A stretch of DNA of 64,000 bases from Algoriphagus resistens (lineage in GTDB: Bacteria > Bacteroidota > Bacteroidia > Cytophagales > Cyclobacteriaceae). Numbering within the stretch: position 1 is the first letter of the stretch; every line of letters begins with the position of its first letter. Under the pieces are notes generated by a model. It saw only the letters and a program-made list of their open reading frames with translations, searched no databases and was not told the DNA's origin. The position numbers were made by a program, and so were the translations under genes. The stretch is from the NCBI RefSeq assembly GCF_001442615.1, contig NZ_LMXN01000007.1, forward strand, positions 186,001-250,000, in the 5' to 3' direction. Of the stretch, positions 1 through 8,676 are shown piece after piece.

Positions 1-875
1 AAGAAGACATCAATCAGGAGGTTTTTGACCTCTATGATGCATACGCACACAACAAACTCGAGCGCCGGGATTTTATAGAAAAGCTATCAGCCTACGCCGT
101 GGGCGGGATTACCGTAGCAGCGCTTATGAGTGCCATGATGCCAAACTACCGGGACACACGCACAATAGCGACGGGAGATTCCCGCTTGGCATCCGAATAC
201 ATCACCTATGATTCACCTAAGGGCGGCGGCAAGATCAAAGGACTGCTCTCCATCCCTCAGGGAACTACCGGCAAAGTACCGGGAGTAGTGGTTGTCCACG
301 AAAATCGTGGTCTTAATCCCTACATCGAGGACGTAGGAAGAAGAACTGCCGTAGATGGATTTATCTCTTTGGCACCTGATGCCCTGACTCCTCTTGGCGG
401 CTATCCCGGAAATGACGATGAAGGACGAGCAATGCAAAGCAAAAGAGACCGAAACGAAATGCTGGAGGACTTTATCGCAGCTTATGAATACCTGAAAAAC
501 CATCCTAACTGCACGGGAGAAGTGGGTGTGGTTGGCTTCTGCTTCGGTGGATGGATAGCCAATATGATGGCAGTACGGATTCCAGACCTCGGCGCGGCAG
601 TTCCTTATTATGGAGGTCAGCCTACAACCGAGGAAGCAGCCCAGATCAAAGCACCACTGATGCTGCAATACGCAGGTTTGGATGAGCGGGTAAATGCCGG
701 CTGGCCAGCCTACGAGGAAGTACTGAAGGAAAACGGAGTAGAATATCAGGCATTTATCTATCCAGATACCAATCATGGTTTCCACAACAATACCACGCCC
801 CGCTACGATGAGGCTGCTGCTGCTTTATCCTGGGAAAGGACAATAGGTTTTTTCAAAGCACATCTGCAAGGATAG
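1..875 (+). CDS. Dienelactone hydrolase family protein, 5'-truncated by window edge
   Basis: An alpha/beta hydrolase of the dienelactone hydrolase family, which opens lactone or ester bonds with a Cys-Asp-His triad. The frame is open from base 3, so the true start lies outside the window; the GTG at 99 is only an internal codon. The nucleophile motif GFCFGG puts Cys at 540-542. The acid is probably the Asp in AGLDERV and the base the His in TNHGF near the C-terminus. The first visible residues include [16 protein letters not shown] followed by a hydrophobic stretch, which resembles a twin-arginine export signal, so the enzyme is probably periplasmic. The true substrate is unknown; members of this group in Bacteroidota are usually uncharacterised. 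Confidence 0.88.
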   Translation, partial: EDINQEVFDLYDAYAHNKLERRDFIEKLSAYAVGGITVAALMSAMMPNYRDTRTIATGDSRLASEYITYDSPKGGGKIKGLLSIPQGTTGKVPGVVVVHENRGLNPYIEDVGRRTAVDGFISLAPDALTPLGGYPGNDDEGRAMQSKRDRNEMLEDFIAAYEYLKNHPNCTGEVGVVGFCFGGWIANMMAVRIPDLGAAVPYYGGQPTTEEAAQIKAPLMLQYAGLDERVNAGWPAYEEVLKENGVEYQAFIYPDTNHGFHNNTTPRYDEAAAALSWERTIGFFKAHLQG

Positions 876-1043
876 ATAACTGAAAAACAGAATATTTAAC
901 CAATAATTTTGTCAAGTTGAGCGGAGTAAAAATATGGCTGTATTGAGCTTAAATAGCTTTCGCCTTCGTTCAGCCTAAGGCCAAATAGCTTTCTAAGACG
1001 GACTCTTTTTATGCTCTAACCAATTCTAAATTTTCTTAACTAA

Positions 1044-2372
1044 ATGAAATCGATCCCCATTTCTACTGCATTTCTGATCTTACTATTTTTCTCATTTTCT
1101 TGTGCTGATCGAAAAAAGGACTGGTCGCAGAAAACTGAAATCACCAAGTGGCCCAATGATAAAAATGGCGCGGTTTCCATCACTTATGACGATGGTATCA
1201 TAAACCAATTCACTATCGCAAAACCAATAATGGACAGCCTTGGGCTTCCTGGAACTTTTTTCATCATCACTGGAAAAGTAGAAGGATCAGCAAAAGGAAA
1301 ATTCATAGGTAGGGATCAAAATACCATTATTGCTGAAACGGCTACTCTCAAAACTGATTCTACCAACTTCTTTGAGAGAGCATCCTTGATTGCTTTCACA
1401 GGAAATACAGAAGCCGAGGAGTACCACGCGAATGTCGGGTCACTTTACGAAGCTGGCAAAGTGCAAGAAGCCTATCAACTCCTAGATGAAGGCTATGAGA
1501 AAATAAGAAATGGCCGCATGAGAGACACTGATGACGTTGTTTTTCACAATAATCCGGTAGACTCCACTACCTGGGAGCAATATAAGTCATATGCTAAGCA
1601 AGGGCATGAAATTTCCTCCCACACTGTCACCCACCCAAGACTTGCTGTACTTGATGATGCGAACATGCTGTTTGAGTTGGAACAAAGCAAAGCCGACTTA
1701 GCGAGGTTTATGGGAGAGGCAGCCACATTTTCTGCCGAAGGCCCGTATGGAACAGAGAATGAAAGAGTTATGGAATATGCGCACAAAATTTATCCGGCAC
1801 TAAGAAACAGGATGCCCGAAGACTGGCTAGACGAAATAAACCGAGGCAGTAAATCTCTTCCCGGTAACTCTACCAATGAATATGTTCAATGGCAAAGAGG
1901 TGCACTAAGCACAACGGGAATTGATCAGATGAAAGCCTGGACGGATACGGTGATAGCACATGATAACATCTGGCTGGTGTTGGTCATCCATGGCGTTGAA
2001 GATTATGGATGGGAACCCTTGAAGAGGGAGGAGTTAACCCAATATTTTGCGGATCTCAAAGGGAATGAGGATTCTCTATGGATTGCGACATTTGGGGATG
2101 TGACCAAATACATTCGGGAAAGAAAAGCTGCTAAAATCAGATCCACACTTGAGGGAAATAAAATTAGCATCACACTAAACTCAGATTTGGATTCTAAGGT
2201 TTATAACGTTCCGTTGACTTTCAAAACTTATCTGCCAGATGACTGGAACGGGGCGAACTTGATAAAAAAGGAGGGGAATAATTTATTGGAAGTCATGTCA
2301 GATAGTGGCGGGAAATATGTGTTCTGCTCTATTCCTATATCCGAAGGGAAGATTCAACTTGCTAAGGTCTAG
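1044..2372 (+). CDS. Polysaccharide deacetylase (NodB-like) lipoprotein
   Basis: A predicted secreted or outer-membrane lipoprotein with a polysaccharide deacetylase (carbohydrate esterase 4-like) fold, expected to remove acetyl groups from a glycan with a bound metal. A hydrophobic signal ends in a lipobox with Cys20 (FSFSC). The metal and base signature is present: TYDDG (Asp49, Asp50) and a HxxxH-type motif SSHTVTHP (His193, His197). At 442 residues it is long; the region between the two motifs carries an insertion of roughly 100 residues and there is a C-terminal beta-rich extension after about residue 350. It stands alone, 168 bp after the dienelactone hydrolase gene. The substrate cannot be told from sequence. 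Confidence 0.82.
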   Translation: MKSIPISTAFLILLFFSFSCADRKKDWSQKTEITKWPNDKNGAVSITYDDGIINQFTIAKPIMDSLGLPGTFFIITGKVEGSAKGKFIGRDQNTIIAETATLKTDSTNFFERASLIAFTGNTEAEEYHANVGSLYEAGKVQEAYQLLDEGYEKIRNGRMRDTDDVVFHNNPVDSTTWEQYKSYAKQGHEISSHTVTHPRLAVLDDANMLFELEQSKADLARFMGEAATFSAEGPYGTENERVMEYAHKIYPALRNRMPEDWLDEINRGSKSLPGNSTNEYVQWQRGALSTTGIDQMKAWTDTVIAHDNIWLVLVIHGVEDYGWEPLKREELTQYFADLKGNEDSLWIATFGDVTKYIRERKAAKIRSTLEGNKISITLNSDLDSKVYNVPLTFKTYLPDDWNGANLIKKEGNNLLEVMSDSGGKYVFCSIPISEGKIQLAKV

Positions 2373-2384
2373 TTTGAAACTTAC

Positions 2385-2409
2385 GAGTGGTCTGTGACAC
2401 AGACCACTC
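2385..2409 (+). terminator. Perfect hairpin after the deacetylase gene
   Basis: GAGTGGTCTG and CAGACCACTC pair perfectly around a 5-nt loop, 13 bp after the stop of the deacetylase gene. The following sequence is AT-rich but has no real T-run, so termination is likely but not certain. Confidence 0.5.
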
Positions 2410-2503
2410 TAATAAATTCACTTAAACAGGATTTTCATCTCTCAATTCCTCTCCTCGGCGTACAAATTGCTATCTTAAAGGTCAACAACTTTTAGTTTTA
2501 TAC

Positions 2504-3286
2504 ATGCAAGACAAAAAATTCAACATTGCCGTTCTGATCGACGGGGACAATGCCCAGGCAAAATTGATCAAGGAAATACTCGAAGAAGTTTCCAAATACG
2601 GTAAAGCCACCATCCGGAGAATTTACGGAGATTGGACCACGCCTCATATGAATAGCTGGAAGGAAATGATCAACCTACATTCCTTCAGCCCCATTCAGAA
2701 ATTCTCCTACACCACCGGCAAAAACTCCACTGACAGCTCTATGATCATCGATGCGATGGATATACTCCACAGCAATAGTGTGGATGGATTTTGTATCGTT
2801 TCATCAGATTCGGATTACACAGGTTTAGCCAAAAGAATCCGTGAAGAGGGCATGTTTGTGATGGGAATCGGGCGGAGAATTACCCCCAAAGCCTTTGTGC
2901 AATCCTGCGAGATATTCACTTATGCCGAGAATCTTTTGCCTGAGGAAAAGCCAAAATCCGCTCCCAAAAAAGTGGAGAAGTCCCAGGTCAGTACTACTCG
3001 AAAGAATGTGGTGGTGACTGAGGAAATCAAAAAAGAACAACCGGAAAAGGAAACCGCAGAACTGGATCTGAGTATTATAGACAAGGCTTTTGAGATCTCC
3101 TCTGATGAGGAAGAGGAAATCCACATTGCCAAGATCGGTGCCTCTCTGAGAAAGATCGACCCAAGTTTTGATCCGAGATCCTATGGATTCCGCAACCTTA
3201 CGGAGCTCTTCAGAAATCTCGACAAGTACGTGGTGGTGAAGAATCTGGTGAACGGATTGAATTATCCGCTGGTGAAGCTGAAGTGA
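2504..3286 (+). CDS. NYN domain protein with C-terminal OST-HTH/LOTUS domain
   Basis: Predicted RNA-processing nuclease of the PIN-like NYN (LabA/DUF88) group. The N-terminal domain, about residues 5-145, shows the acidic metal-binding positions of the family: LIDGDNAQ (Asp13, Asp15), TDSSMIIDAMDIL and VSSDSDYTGL. A charged, low-complexity linker rich in Lys and Glu (about 148-195) leads to a winged-helix OST-HTH/LOTUS domain at about 205-260 (HIAKIGASLRKIDPSFDP). This domain order is known for bacterial limkain-like proteins, and LOTUS domains bind RNA. No partner gene is adjacent. The target RNA is unknown. Confidence 0.85.
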   Translation: MQDKKFNIAVLIDGDNAQAKLIKEILEEVSKYGKATIRRIYGDWTTPHMNSWKEMINLHSFSPIQKFSYTTGKNSTDSSMIIDAMDILHSNSVDGFCIVSSDSDYTGLAKRIREEGMFVMGIGRRITPKAFVQSCEIFTYAENLLPEEKPKSAPKKVEKSQVSTTRKNVVVTEEIKKEQPEKETAELDLSIIDKAFEISSDEEEEIHIAKIGASLRKIDPSFDPRSYGFRNLTELFRNLDKYVVVKNLVNGLNYPLVKLK

Positions 3287-3288
3287 CG

Positions 3289-3459
3289 GATGCTGGGTGT
3301 CCGATGTCAGGTGACCGGTGTAGCTTGAATCTAGTGTTAAGCACTTTCTATATTGCTTTTATCTCATCTCATTTCGATCAAATACAGCTAAAATTTAAAG
3401 GAATTGCTAAACCTTACGATACGGCTACACCGGGCATCGGACACCAGACACCAGACAAA
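3289..3459. repeat. Inverted pair of heptad-repeat arms (GGTGTCC family)
   Basis: Downstream of the NYN gene, 3289-3323 reads as five consecutive 7-mers: GATGCTG, GGTGTCC, GATGTCA, GGTGACC, GGTGTAG. The stretch 3425-3459 is the same family in reverse orientation; its reverse complement reads TTTGTCT, GGTGTCT, GGTGTCC, GATGCCC, GGTGTAG. The two arms flank about 101 bp of AT-rich sequence with no gene, so they could pair into a long imperfect stem. Confidence 0.7.
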
Positions 3460-3510
3460 TGTCATAAGAGGATTCGAAGGATCGGGCATAATAAAGGACA
3501 ATCATATGTT

Positions 3511-3603
3511 ATGAAATCGAGCATGTCGAAAACGACGCACAGAGATGATTATAATGCATGCGAGATTCCATATGGTCCTTAAAAGACAAAACATAATCAT
3601 ATG
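3511..3603 (+). repeat. Leader repeat element, copy A (ends at a start codon)
   Basis: A 93-bp segment that is nearly the same as 62124-62218. Blocks of 15, 18 and 14 identical bases are separated by short variable parts. Both copies end exactly in the ATG of the following gene. An inner hairpin GTCG-AAAA-CGAC here corresponds to GACG-AAAA-CGTC in the other copy, a compensatory change. An outer pairing of GCATG with CATGC encloses it. A 23-codon reading frame crosses this copy, but a 2-base indel breaks it in copy B, so the conserved thing is nucleic acid and not a peptide. Confidence 0.75.
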
Positions 3604-4296
3604 AAAATAATCATCACAGGAACAACTGGTATGGTCGGAGAAGGCGTGATGCAGCGCTGTCTGGAAAACCAGCAAGTCGAAAAAGTTTTGGCTATAAGCC
3701 GCAAGCCAAACGGTCACCAACATCCGAAACTGGAAGAATTGATCCATTCTGATTTCATAGACTTAAGCACTGTAGAAAACCAACTTATCGGCTACGACGC
3801 ATGCTTTTTCTGCGCAGGAATATCTTCGTTAGGGATCAGTAAAGAGCAATACGAGAAAACCACCTATGAATTGACGTTGAGCTTTGCCACCACTTTAGCC
3901 AAGCTAAATCCCGAGATGACTTTCACTTATGTATCTGGACAGGGAACTGACAGTTCCGAAAAAGGGAAAAGCCACTGGGCAAGAGTGAAGGGTAAAACCG
4001 AGAATGAGCTGAAGAGGCTTCCATTCAAAAACGTATACGCCTATCGGCCTGGAGGTATGAAACCGATGGAAGGTGCCAAACACGTACTATCGTACTATAA
4101 GTACTTTGCATGGATGTATCCCATAGGCAGAAAATTATATCCAAATGGATTTAATACACTCGCCGAGGTCGGGGATTCCATGGTTTATGTAAGTTCAAAT
4201 CCCTATACCAAATTTATCCTGGAAGGCAGGGAGATCACCGAAACGGCAAATCTTCTGAACTTAAGCAAATCTATCTTAAGCTTTGTGAAAGAGTAA
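3601..4296 (+). CDS. Atypical short-chain dehydrogenase / NAD(P)-binding epimerase-like protein
   Basis: A 231-residue Rossmann protein. The N-terminal glycine motif ITGTTGMVGEG fits NAD(P) binding by atypical or extended SDR proteins, and the overall layout is like the TIP30/NAD-dependent epimerase group. Later family features include a short AYRPGGM motif near residue 150, but I do not see a clear YxxxK catalytic pair, so the protein may be a binding or regulatory Rossmann protein and not an enzyme. Its start codon is the last base triplet of leader repeat copy A. It is monocistronic, and the substrate is unknown. Confidence 0.75.
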   Translation: MKIIITGTTGMVGEGVMQRCLENQQVEKVLAISRKPNGHQHPKLEELIHSDFIDLSTVENQLIGYDACFFCAGISSLGISKEQYEKTTYELTLSFATTLAKLNPEMTFTYVSGQGTDSSEKGKSHWARVKGKTENELKRLPFKNVYAYRPGGMKPMEGAKHVLSYYKYFAWMYPIGRKLYPNGFNTLAEVGDSMVYVSSNPYTKFILEGREITETANLLNLSKSILSFVKE

Positions 4297-4333
4297 AACT
4301 AGAATGTGATTGGCTAAACTTTACGATGAGGCA

Positions 4334-4354
4334 GACATCCGACATCCAAAATCC
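4334..4354. repeat. Short heptad array (GACATCC x2, AAAATCC)
   Basis: Three 7-mers in a row (GACATCC, GACATCC, AAAATCC) lie between two convergent genes, directly against the stop of the DUF4221-like gene. This is the same 7-bp periodicity as at 3289-3459, but I see no convincing second arm. Confidence 0.4.
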
Positions 4355-4355
4355 A

Positions 4356-5519
4356 TCACTCCAGTTCCCTCAGCTTAAACACTTCAAAACTCATCAGATC
4401 TTCCTCATTTTTGGGATTATCAGGATGGCTGATGGAAATATACAAGCCGTCCTTTCCTACAAAGGAATTCCCTGGGTAGTAGGTGTTTTCAGGCATCAGG
4501 GTTTCTCCCAGCATATTCAGATCCTTGTCCAAAATCATCACGGCGAACTTCCTGGGGAATCTTCTGAGTTCATTGATTTCCTCCTCATTTTCTACTTCTA
4601 CCTTAGGGAAAACAAAACGGTAAAACACTCCGCGGTACTCGTCATACAAAAGGCGCTCGTAGCGGTCAGAGGCGAGCACATATTTCATCGTATTGAATTG
4701 ATTCGTGCCTTCATTAAAACTAGGAAAACTCTGATCTACGAACTGGCTTTTGGCATCTGCAGTCTTTATGGAGTTTCCATCTAAGTCAGTTACATAAAGG
4801 GTATGATCCGCCACGAGCGAGTAAACCAAGTTCACTCCGTCAGAAGCCATGCTAAAATCCAGAAGTTTTGGTCCAGATTCATTGTACCCTTTTGGCCATG
4901 TGATTGGCAAGAGACCTACCTCGGAACTCTTCAAGTCAATCGTATAACTGAGCTTTTTTGAAGCAAGTGTATCATCCGTAACTTCCCGTATATTACTTTC
5001 AAACTTTGCATTCACCAATAACTTATTCCCTCTCAGAATGGGGGAATAATTATAGTGGGCATTGTGTACAAAAGCGGCTGTGTATCCAAGTGGGGGTTCA
5101 TATTTGTAATTTGCCTTGATTTTCGCACTTGTGTCAGTCAGATTAAGATTGCGCATTGGATAGCCAAACAGAAAAATACTATCCATCGAGTGCACGTGGA
5201 TTCCCGAAATATATTCCACTCCTTCTGGTCCCTCCAGGTCAAAGATCATACGCTTTTCCAGAGTCCTTGAATCAAGATTATACAGCTGAATCTCATTATT
5301 AACCTGGTTTACATTAAACAGCCAGCTGCCATTTTCATCCTGAAAAGCCACCAAACCACCGCTGACATTGGAAGTCTGGCTATCAATCTGCAGTGAAACC
5401 AACTGTCCGTCAGAAACCAATTCCTGAGGAGTGGTGATGTATTCAGAGTCTGATCCGCAGCTTTGCACAAGACAAATGCCGCTGCAAAGCACCAACATAA
5501 GAGCAGTGTACTTTTTCAT
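4356..5519 (-). CDS. DUF4221-like lipoprotein (second of a tandem pair)
   Basis: A 387-residue predicted lipoprotein. The signal peptide ends at a lipobox around LVQSCGS, and the mature part is mostly predicted beta strands, with 6-bladed-propeller-like repeats of the type that fits DUF4221, a Bacteroidota family of unknown function. It shares overall design with the gene just upstream on the same strand (5524-6660), from which it is separated by only 4 bp, so the two are cotranscribed and probably arose by duplication. Shared features include a GPEGVEYISGIH-like motif (compare GPNAIHGIFSL in the neighbour) and a C-terminal strand-rich region. The family assignment is by resemblance only. Confidence 0.65.
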   Translation of the reverse strand: MKKYTALMLVLCSGICLVQSCGSDSEYITTPQELVSDGQLVSLQIDSQTSNVSGGLVAFQDENGSWLFNVNQVNNEIQLYNLDSRTLEKRMIFDLEGPEGVEYISGIHVHSMDSIFLFGYPMRNLNLTDTSAKIKANYKYEPPLGYTAAFVHNAHYNYSPILRGNKLLVNAKFESNIREVTDDTLASKKLSYTIDLKSSEVGLLPITWPKGYNESGPKLLDFSMASDGVNLVYSLVADHTLYVTDLDGNSIKTADAKSQFVDQSFPSFNEGTNQFNTMKYVLASDRYERLLYDEYRGVFYRFVFPKVEVENEEEINELRRFPRKFAVMILDKDLNMLGETLMPENTYYPGNSFVGKDGLYISISHPDNPKNEEDLMSFEVFKLRELE

Positions 5520-5523
5520 ACAC

Positions 5524-6660
5524 TTAATTTAAAAGTTTCAGCTTATAGTACACTACAAAATCCTCTTCCACCCCAAAGAAATCTTGATTCTTCTTAGCTA
5601 GAATTTCGCCCTTTTCTGTAATCATACTGCTAAACACTAAGCCCTCAGGAAGCTCTATTTCATTCATTACTAAGTTATTTTGCTCGTCAAAGACTGCCGC
5701 AAAATCCTTATCGACAAGCTCTACCGATTCATCCGCCTGACTTTGCAGAACCAGATCCTCTGGAAATCCTTTCCGATAAATCACAATAGTTTTTCCTGCA
5801 TAACGATACAGCTGGAAGATATACCCAGGCTTGATGCTATGTGTGAGTTCTAAGTACTGTCCTACTTCGCTGAATGGAAGTGGCTTTGGCAGCACGGCAT
5901 CTAAAGCCTCCAAGTCAACTGTCTTCTCTAATACCAACTCCTCGCCCTCTTCCTTATACACGAAGTATTTCAGTTCCTTCCAAAAATACAGATACCAGCG
6001 ATCAGCATATTTCTTCACTGTAGGGAAAGGAAAAAAATAAAAGTTGCCATCAGCATACCTAGAGGTCTGGGGAAATGCCATGGTTTTCCTGATTTCGCTG
6101 GACAACGTATCCATCACCTCCAGCACTGGTTTGGTATATTGATCCTCAGCCATCCATTCCATTCCTCCAGTGATGCTGTCCCTATTGATAGGTCTCAGGT
6201 AAGCAATCTCATTTCCCAAAGAATTAAAAGCCCCTCCTAAACCAGGACCAATAAACATATATGGATAAGGAAGGGAGATTTTGGACTGGATAACTCCATC
6301 TGTATTCAAAGAATAAAAGCCGGTATCGGAATCAAGAATCTTGATCTCCGAATTTCTAAATGATAATGAGAATATACCATGAATTGCATTAGGCCCTTCC
6401 AGCGCTATAGTAATCACGGAAGTGATCTCGCCTGTATCGTTGAATACGATGAGCTCCTGATCCGTTTTCTCTGTGACGGCGATATACTGCCTGCTAATGG
6501 AATCATAATCCTGAATCCATAAAGACCCAAGGCGATCAATCCTAATGGAGTCAACTATCTCCAGGTGAAAATCAGCAGAACCTTTGACTGTGTCATTATC
6601 CTTCTGACTGCATGAAAAATAACAAAGTACTAAAACGAGGGGAAGTAAAAATCTTTTCAT
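5524..6660 (-). CDS. DUF4221-like lipoprotein (first of a tandem pair)
   Basis: A 378-residue predicted lipoprotein with a signal peptide and lipobox (CYFSCSQ), then a beta-rich exported domain resembling DUF4221. It is the promoter-proximal member of the two-gene unit with 4356-5519. No catalytic motif can be seen. A role in surface binding or sensing is possible but not shown by the sequence. Confidence 0.65.
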   Translation of the reverse strand: MKRFLLPLVLVLCYFSCSQKDNDTVKGSADFHLEIVDSIRIDRLGSLWIQDYDSISRQYIAVTEKTDQELIVFNDTGEITSVITIALEGPNAIHGIFSLSFRNSEIKILDSDTGFYSLNTDGVIQSKISLPYPYMFIGPGLGGAFNSLGNEIAYLRPINRDSITGGMEWMAEDQYTKPVLEVMDTLSSEIRKTMAFPQTSRYADGNFYFFPFPTVKKYADRWYLYFWKELKYFVYKEEGEELVLEKTVDLEALDAVLPKPLPFSEVGQYLELTHSIKPGYIFQLYRYAGKTIVIYRKGFPEDLVLQSQADESVELVDKDFAAVFDEQNNLVMNEIELPEGLVFSSMITEKGEILAKKNQDFFGVEEDFVVYYKLKLLN

Positions 6661-6710
6661 ACCCCAAGATAAATAGCTTAAACTAACATGCTAAGTTAAT
6701 TTTTCCTAAG

Positions 6711-7592
6711 TCAAGGTTTTGCGCTAATGTTAAATACAAAAGCCCGGTACTTCAATAATGCTACGAAAATCGCCCCGCCAAAAGCATTGCCGAGCAAGGC
6801 CGTCCCCTGAAAGGAAAGATAATCCAAAAGTGAAATTTCTGGTGAACTCAACATGCCGGAAAATACTTCTACACTACCAATAATACTGTGGTGCAATCCT
6901 GTGAAGGCCATCACCGAAGTGATCATATAGATCATCACTATTCTACTTATCGTATCTCTGGATGATGCCAGCAGCCATGACAGCAAACCCATCAGCCATC
7001 CTGCTACTATTGCGCTTACCAATATTACCGGAAGCTCTGTTCGCAGGGTGTGAAGGGCGATGATCTCCACGACCTCATTATTGAAAATGTCCAAATGCGG
7101 CCCCAGCCACAGTAAAATCGCTGAAATAATAAACCCTCCTACCAAGTTTCCGGCAATCACTATTCCCCAAAGCTTCAACATACTCAACATAGTCCTTTTC
7201 TTGTTCAGAACAGGTAAAGTCAATAAAGCCGTCTGCTCTGTGAATAGTATGCTTTGACCTAGGACCACCATAATAAACCCCAAAGGGTAAACCAGCGAAA
7301 TAACCCGGATAATGGAATGGGAATCGATCTTCCCCATTAAAAAAAAATAAAGTGTACATAGCATCAAGTAACTAAAACCTATCTCCAAGCCTGCGGTGAG
7401 TGAACTGGTGAAAAGACTGATGGTACGCTTATCGTAGACTTCAAGCGCATCTATAATCTGATCCCGTAGAATTTCCCCATGGGTTTTGGCCGAATCCCTA
7501 CTCTTAGACTTGGGGTTCTTTAATTCATTATCAATTTCCTTCTGCAGCTCCTTCGCCAGTTGTTCCTCCGTTTTCTCTTTTTTCCAGACCAT
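6711..7592 (-). CDS. Formate/nitrite transporter (FNT) family channel, YfdC-like
   Basis: A 293-residue inner-membrane protein with a charged cytoplasmic N-terminus of about 50 residues (Lys/Glu-rich, likely helical) and then six predicted membrane spans. The central pore histidine region of the FNT fold is visible as GLHHSIIGSVE; the canonical family has a GxEHSxxNM-type motif, so this belongs to the divergent YfdC-like branch, not to FocA or NirC. FNT proteins are pentameric channels for small monovalent anions; which anion passes here is not clear. It lies alone, 50 bp upstream of the DUF4221 pair on the same strand. Confidence 0.8.
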   Translation of the reverse strand: MVWKKEKTEEQLAKELQKEIDNELKNPKSKSRDSAKTHGEILRDQIIDALEVYDKRTISLFTSSLTAGLEIGFSYLMLCTLYFFLMGKIDSHSIIRVISLVYPLGFIMVVLGQSILFTEQTALLTLPVLNKKRTMLSMLKLWGIVIAGNLVGGFIISAILLWLGPHLDIFNNEVVEIIALHTLRTELPVILVSAIVAGWLMGLLSWLLASSRDTISRIVMIYMITSVMAFTGLHHSIIGSVEVFSGMLSSPEISLLDYLSFQGTALLGNAFGGAIFVALLKYRAFVFNISAKP

Positions 7593-7731
7593 TCGAATGT
7601 TGGTAATGATTTTCTCTAGGCAATTTAATCTAATACAACATGGAAAATAAAATTAAGTTTAGCAGTAAACAGAACAGGCAAAAGGGTTATAGCTTAGAAA
7701 AAACCAGCCAGCTGATTGTCAACAGTTCTCC

Positions 7732-8400
7732 TTATAACTCCGTAAGCAGAATATTCTTAAACTCCACCTCTGCCCCCTCTGCCTGCAAGGCGATTTTCCC
7801 GCGGGTAGCTGTTGCATTGAACCCATCATTGACCAGATCTCCATTCAGCCAGACAGTCACTTTATCTGCGTCACAGGTGATCTTGATATGATTCCACTCA
7901 CCAAGCGGCTTCTCCGAGTCATCCGTTAGATTTTTGATTCGTCTTTCCTTCTTGCCATTTACACCCCAGTTTTCTTTTGGACCACGTCTGGCCTCCATAT
8001 CCTCCACTTCAATGTTTTGCTGGATACACCAAAAATCCCCTGCATTGCTGTGCATGAGTTGCACTTCTATAGATTTGGGAAACATATCATACAAAGCCCG
8101 GGGTGTAGATGCGTGTACCAAAATCCCGCAGTTGCCTGGTTTTCCCGCAAATCTGTAATCAAGTTCCAGCGTGTAATTATCATACTCAGCCTCTGAAATC
8201 AAGTGACCTTGAGGAGTGCCCAAACTAACCAGAAGTCCGTCCCGGATAACAAATGGAATTCTCAGAGAGCTGTCTGCCTCAAGGTCGGGAACATCCATAT
8301 ACCAACCAGCTAGGCTTTTTCCATCAAAGAGATTTTTGGTTTGACTTTGGGCGAAGAATGAAGCAGAGACAAAAAGTAGAAGTATTGAGATATTTTTCAT
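7732..8400 (-). CDS. DUF1080 (3-keto-disaccharide hydrolase-like) secreted protein
   Basis: A 222-residue exported protein: the signal peptide ends near FFAQSQ, followed by a single concanavalin-like jelly-roll domain with the typical opening LFDGKSLAGW and the later motif GNCGILVHAS. DUF1080 proteins of Bacteroidota have been linked to cleavage of 3-keto-glycosides or related sugar derivatives. This copy has no sugar-oxidation gene directly beside it; a second, longer DUF1080 gene lies at 28837-29640. Confidence 0.82.
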   Translation of the reverse strand: MKNISILLLFVSASFFAQSQTKNLFDGKSLAGWYMDVPDLEADSSLRIPFVIRDGLLVSLGTPQGHLISEAEYDNYTLELDYRFAGKPGNCGILVHASTPRALYDMFPKSIEVQLMHSNAGDFWCIQQNIEVEDMEARRGPKENWGVNGKKERRIKNLTDDSEKPLGEWNHIKITCDADKVTVWLNGDLVNDGFNATATRGKIALQAEGAEVEFKNILLTEL

Positions 8401-8487
8401 GGTTTTGAGATAGTGTTAAGGATCCTTCAAGCTAAAAATAATCCACCAATTATCCTGAGATACTTTCCTGTAGTCAATTAGCTTGCT

Positions 8488-8676
8488 GACCTGGTTCAGT
8501 CTGGTGACTTAGACCTATAATACTTGAGTCTTCATACTCCTATCAGTTAAAGATGCAGCATGAAGTTTGCAATAAAATGGGAACTAGTCATGAGACCCTT
8601 GTGCCATAGTGTCCTCTACCTCACACACTTTACTTCCTCAATTCCTAAAAACTGAGACTGAACACCAGAAACTATC
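8488..8676. repeat. Possible weak heptad arm pair
   Basis: GACCTGG, TTCAGTC, TGGTGAC, TTAGACC (8488-8515) has a partial reverse-complement counterpart at 8656-8676 (GACTGAA, CACCAGA, AACTATC), sharing the exact 7-mer GACTGAA. The right arm runs into the end of the haemoglobin gene. Nothing else is recognisable in the 270-bp gap. Confidence 0.3.

Noticed and set aside
3283..3582. A 99-codon plus-strand frame in the gap after the NYN gene
   Set aside because: It runs through the heptad arms and leader repeat copy A, and the matching frame in copy B is broken by a 2-base indel, so it is not a conserved protein.
4326..4784. A 152-codon plus-strand frame
   Set aside because: It lies antisense to the DUF4221-like gene, which has a clear lipoprotein signal and family features.
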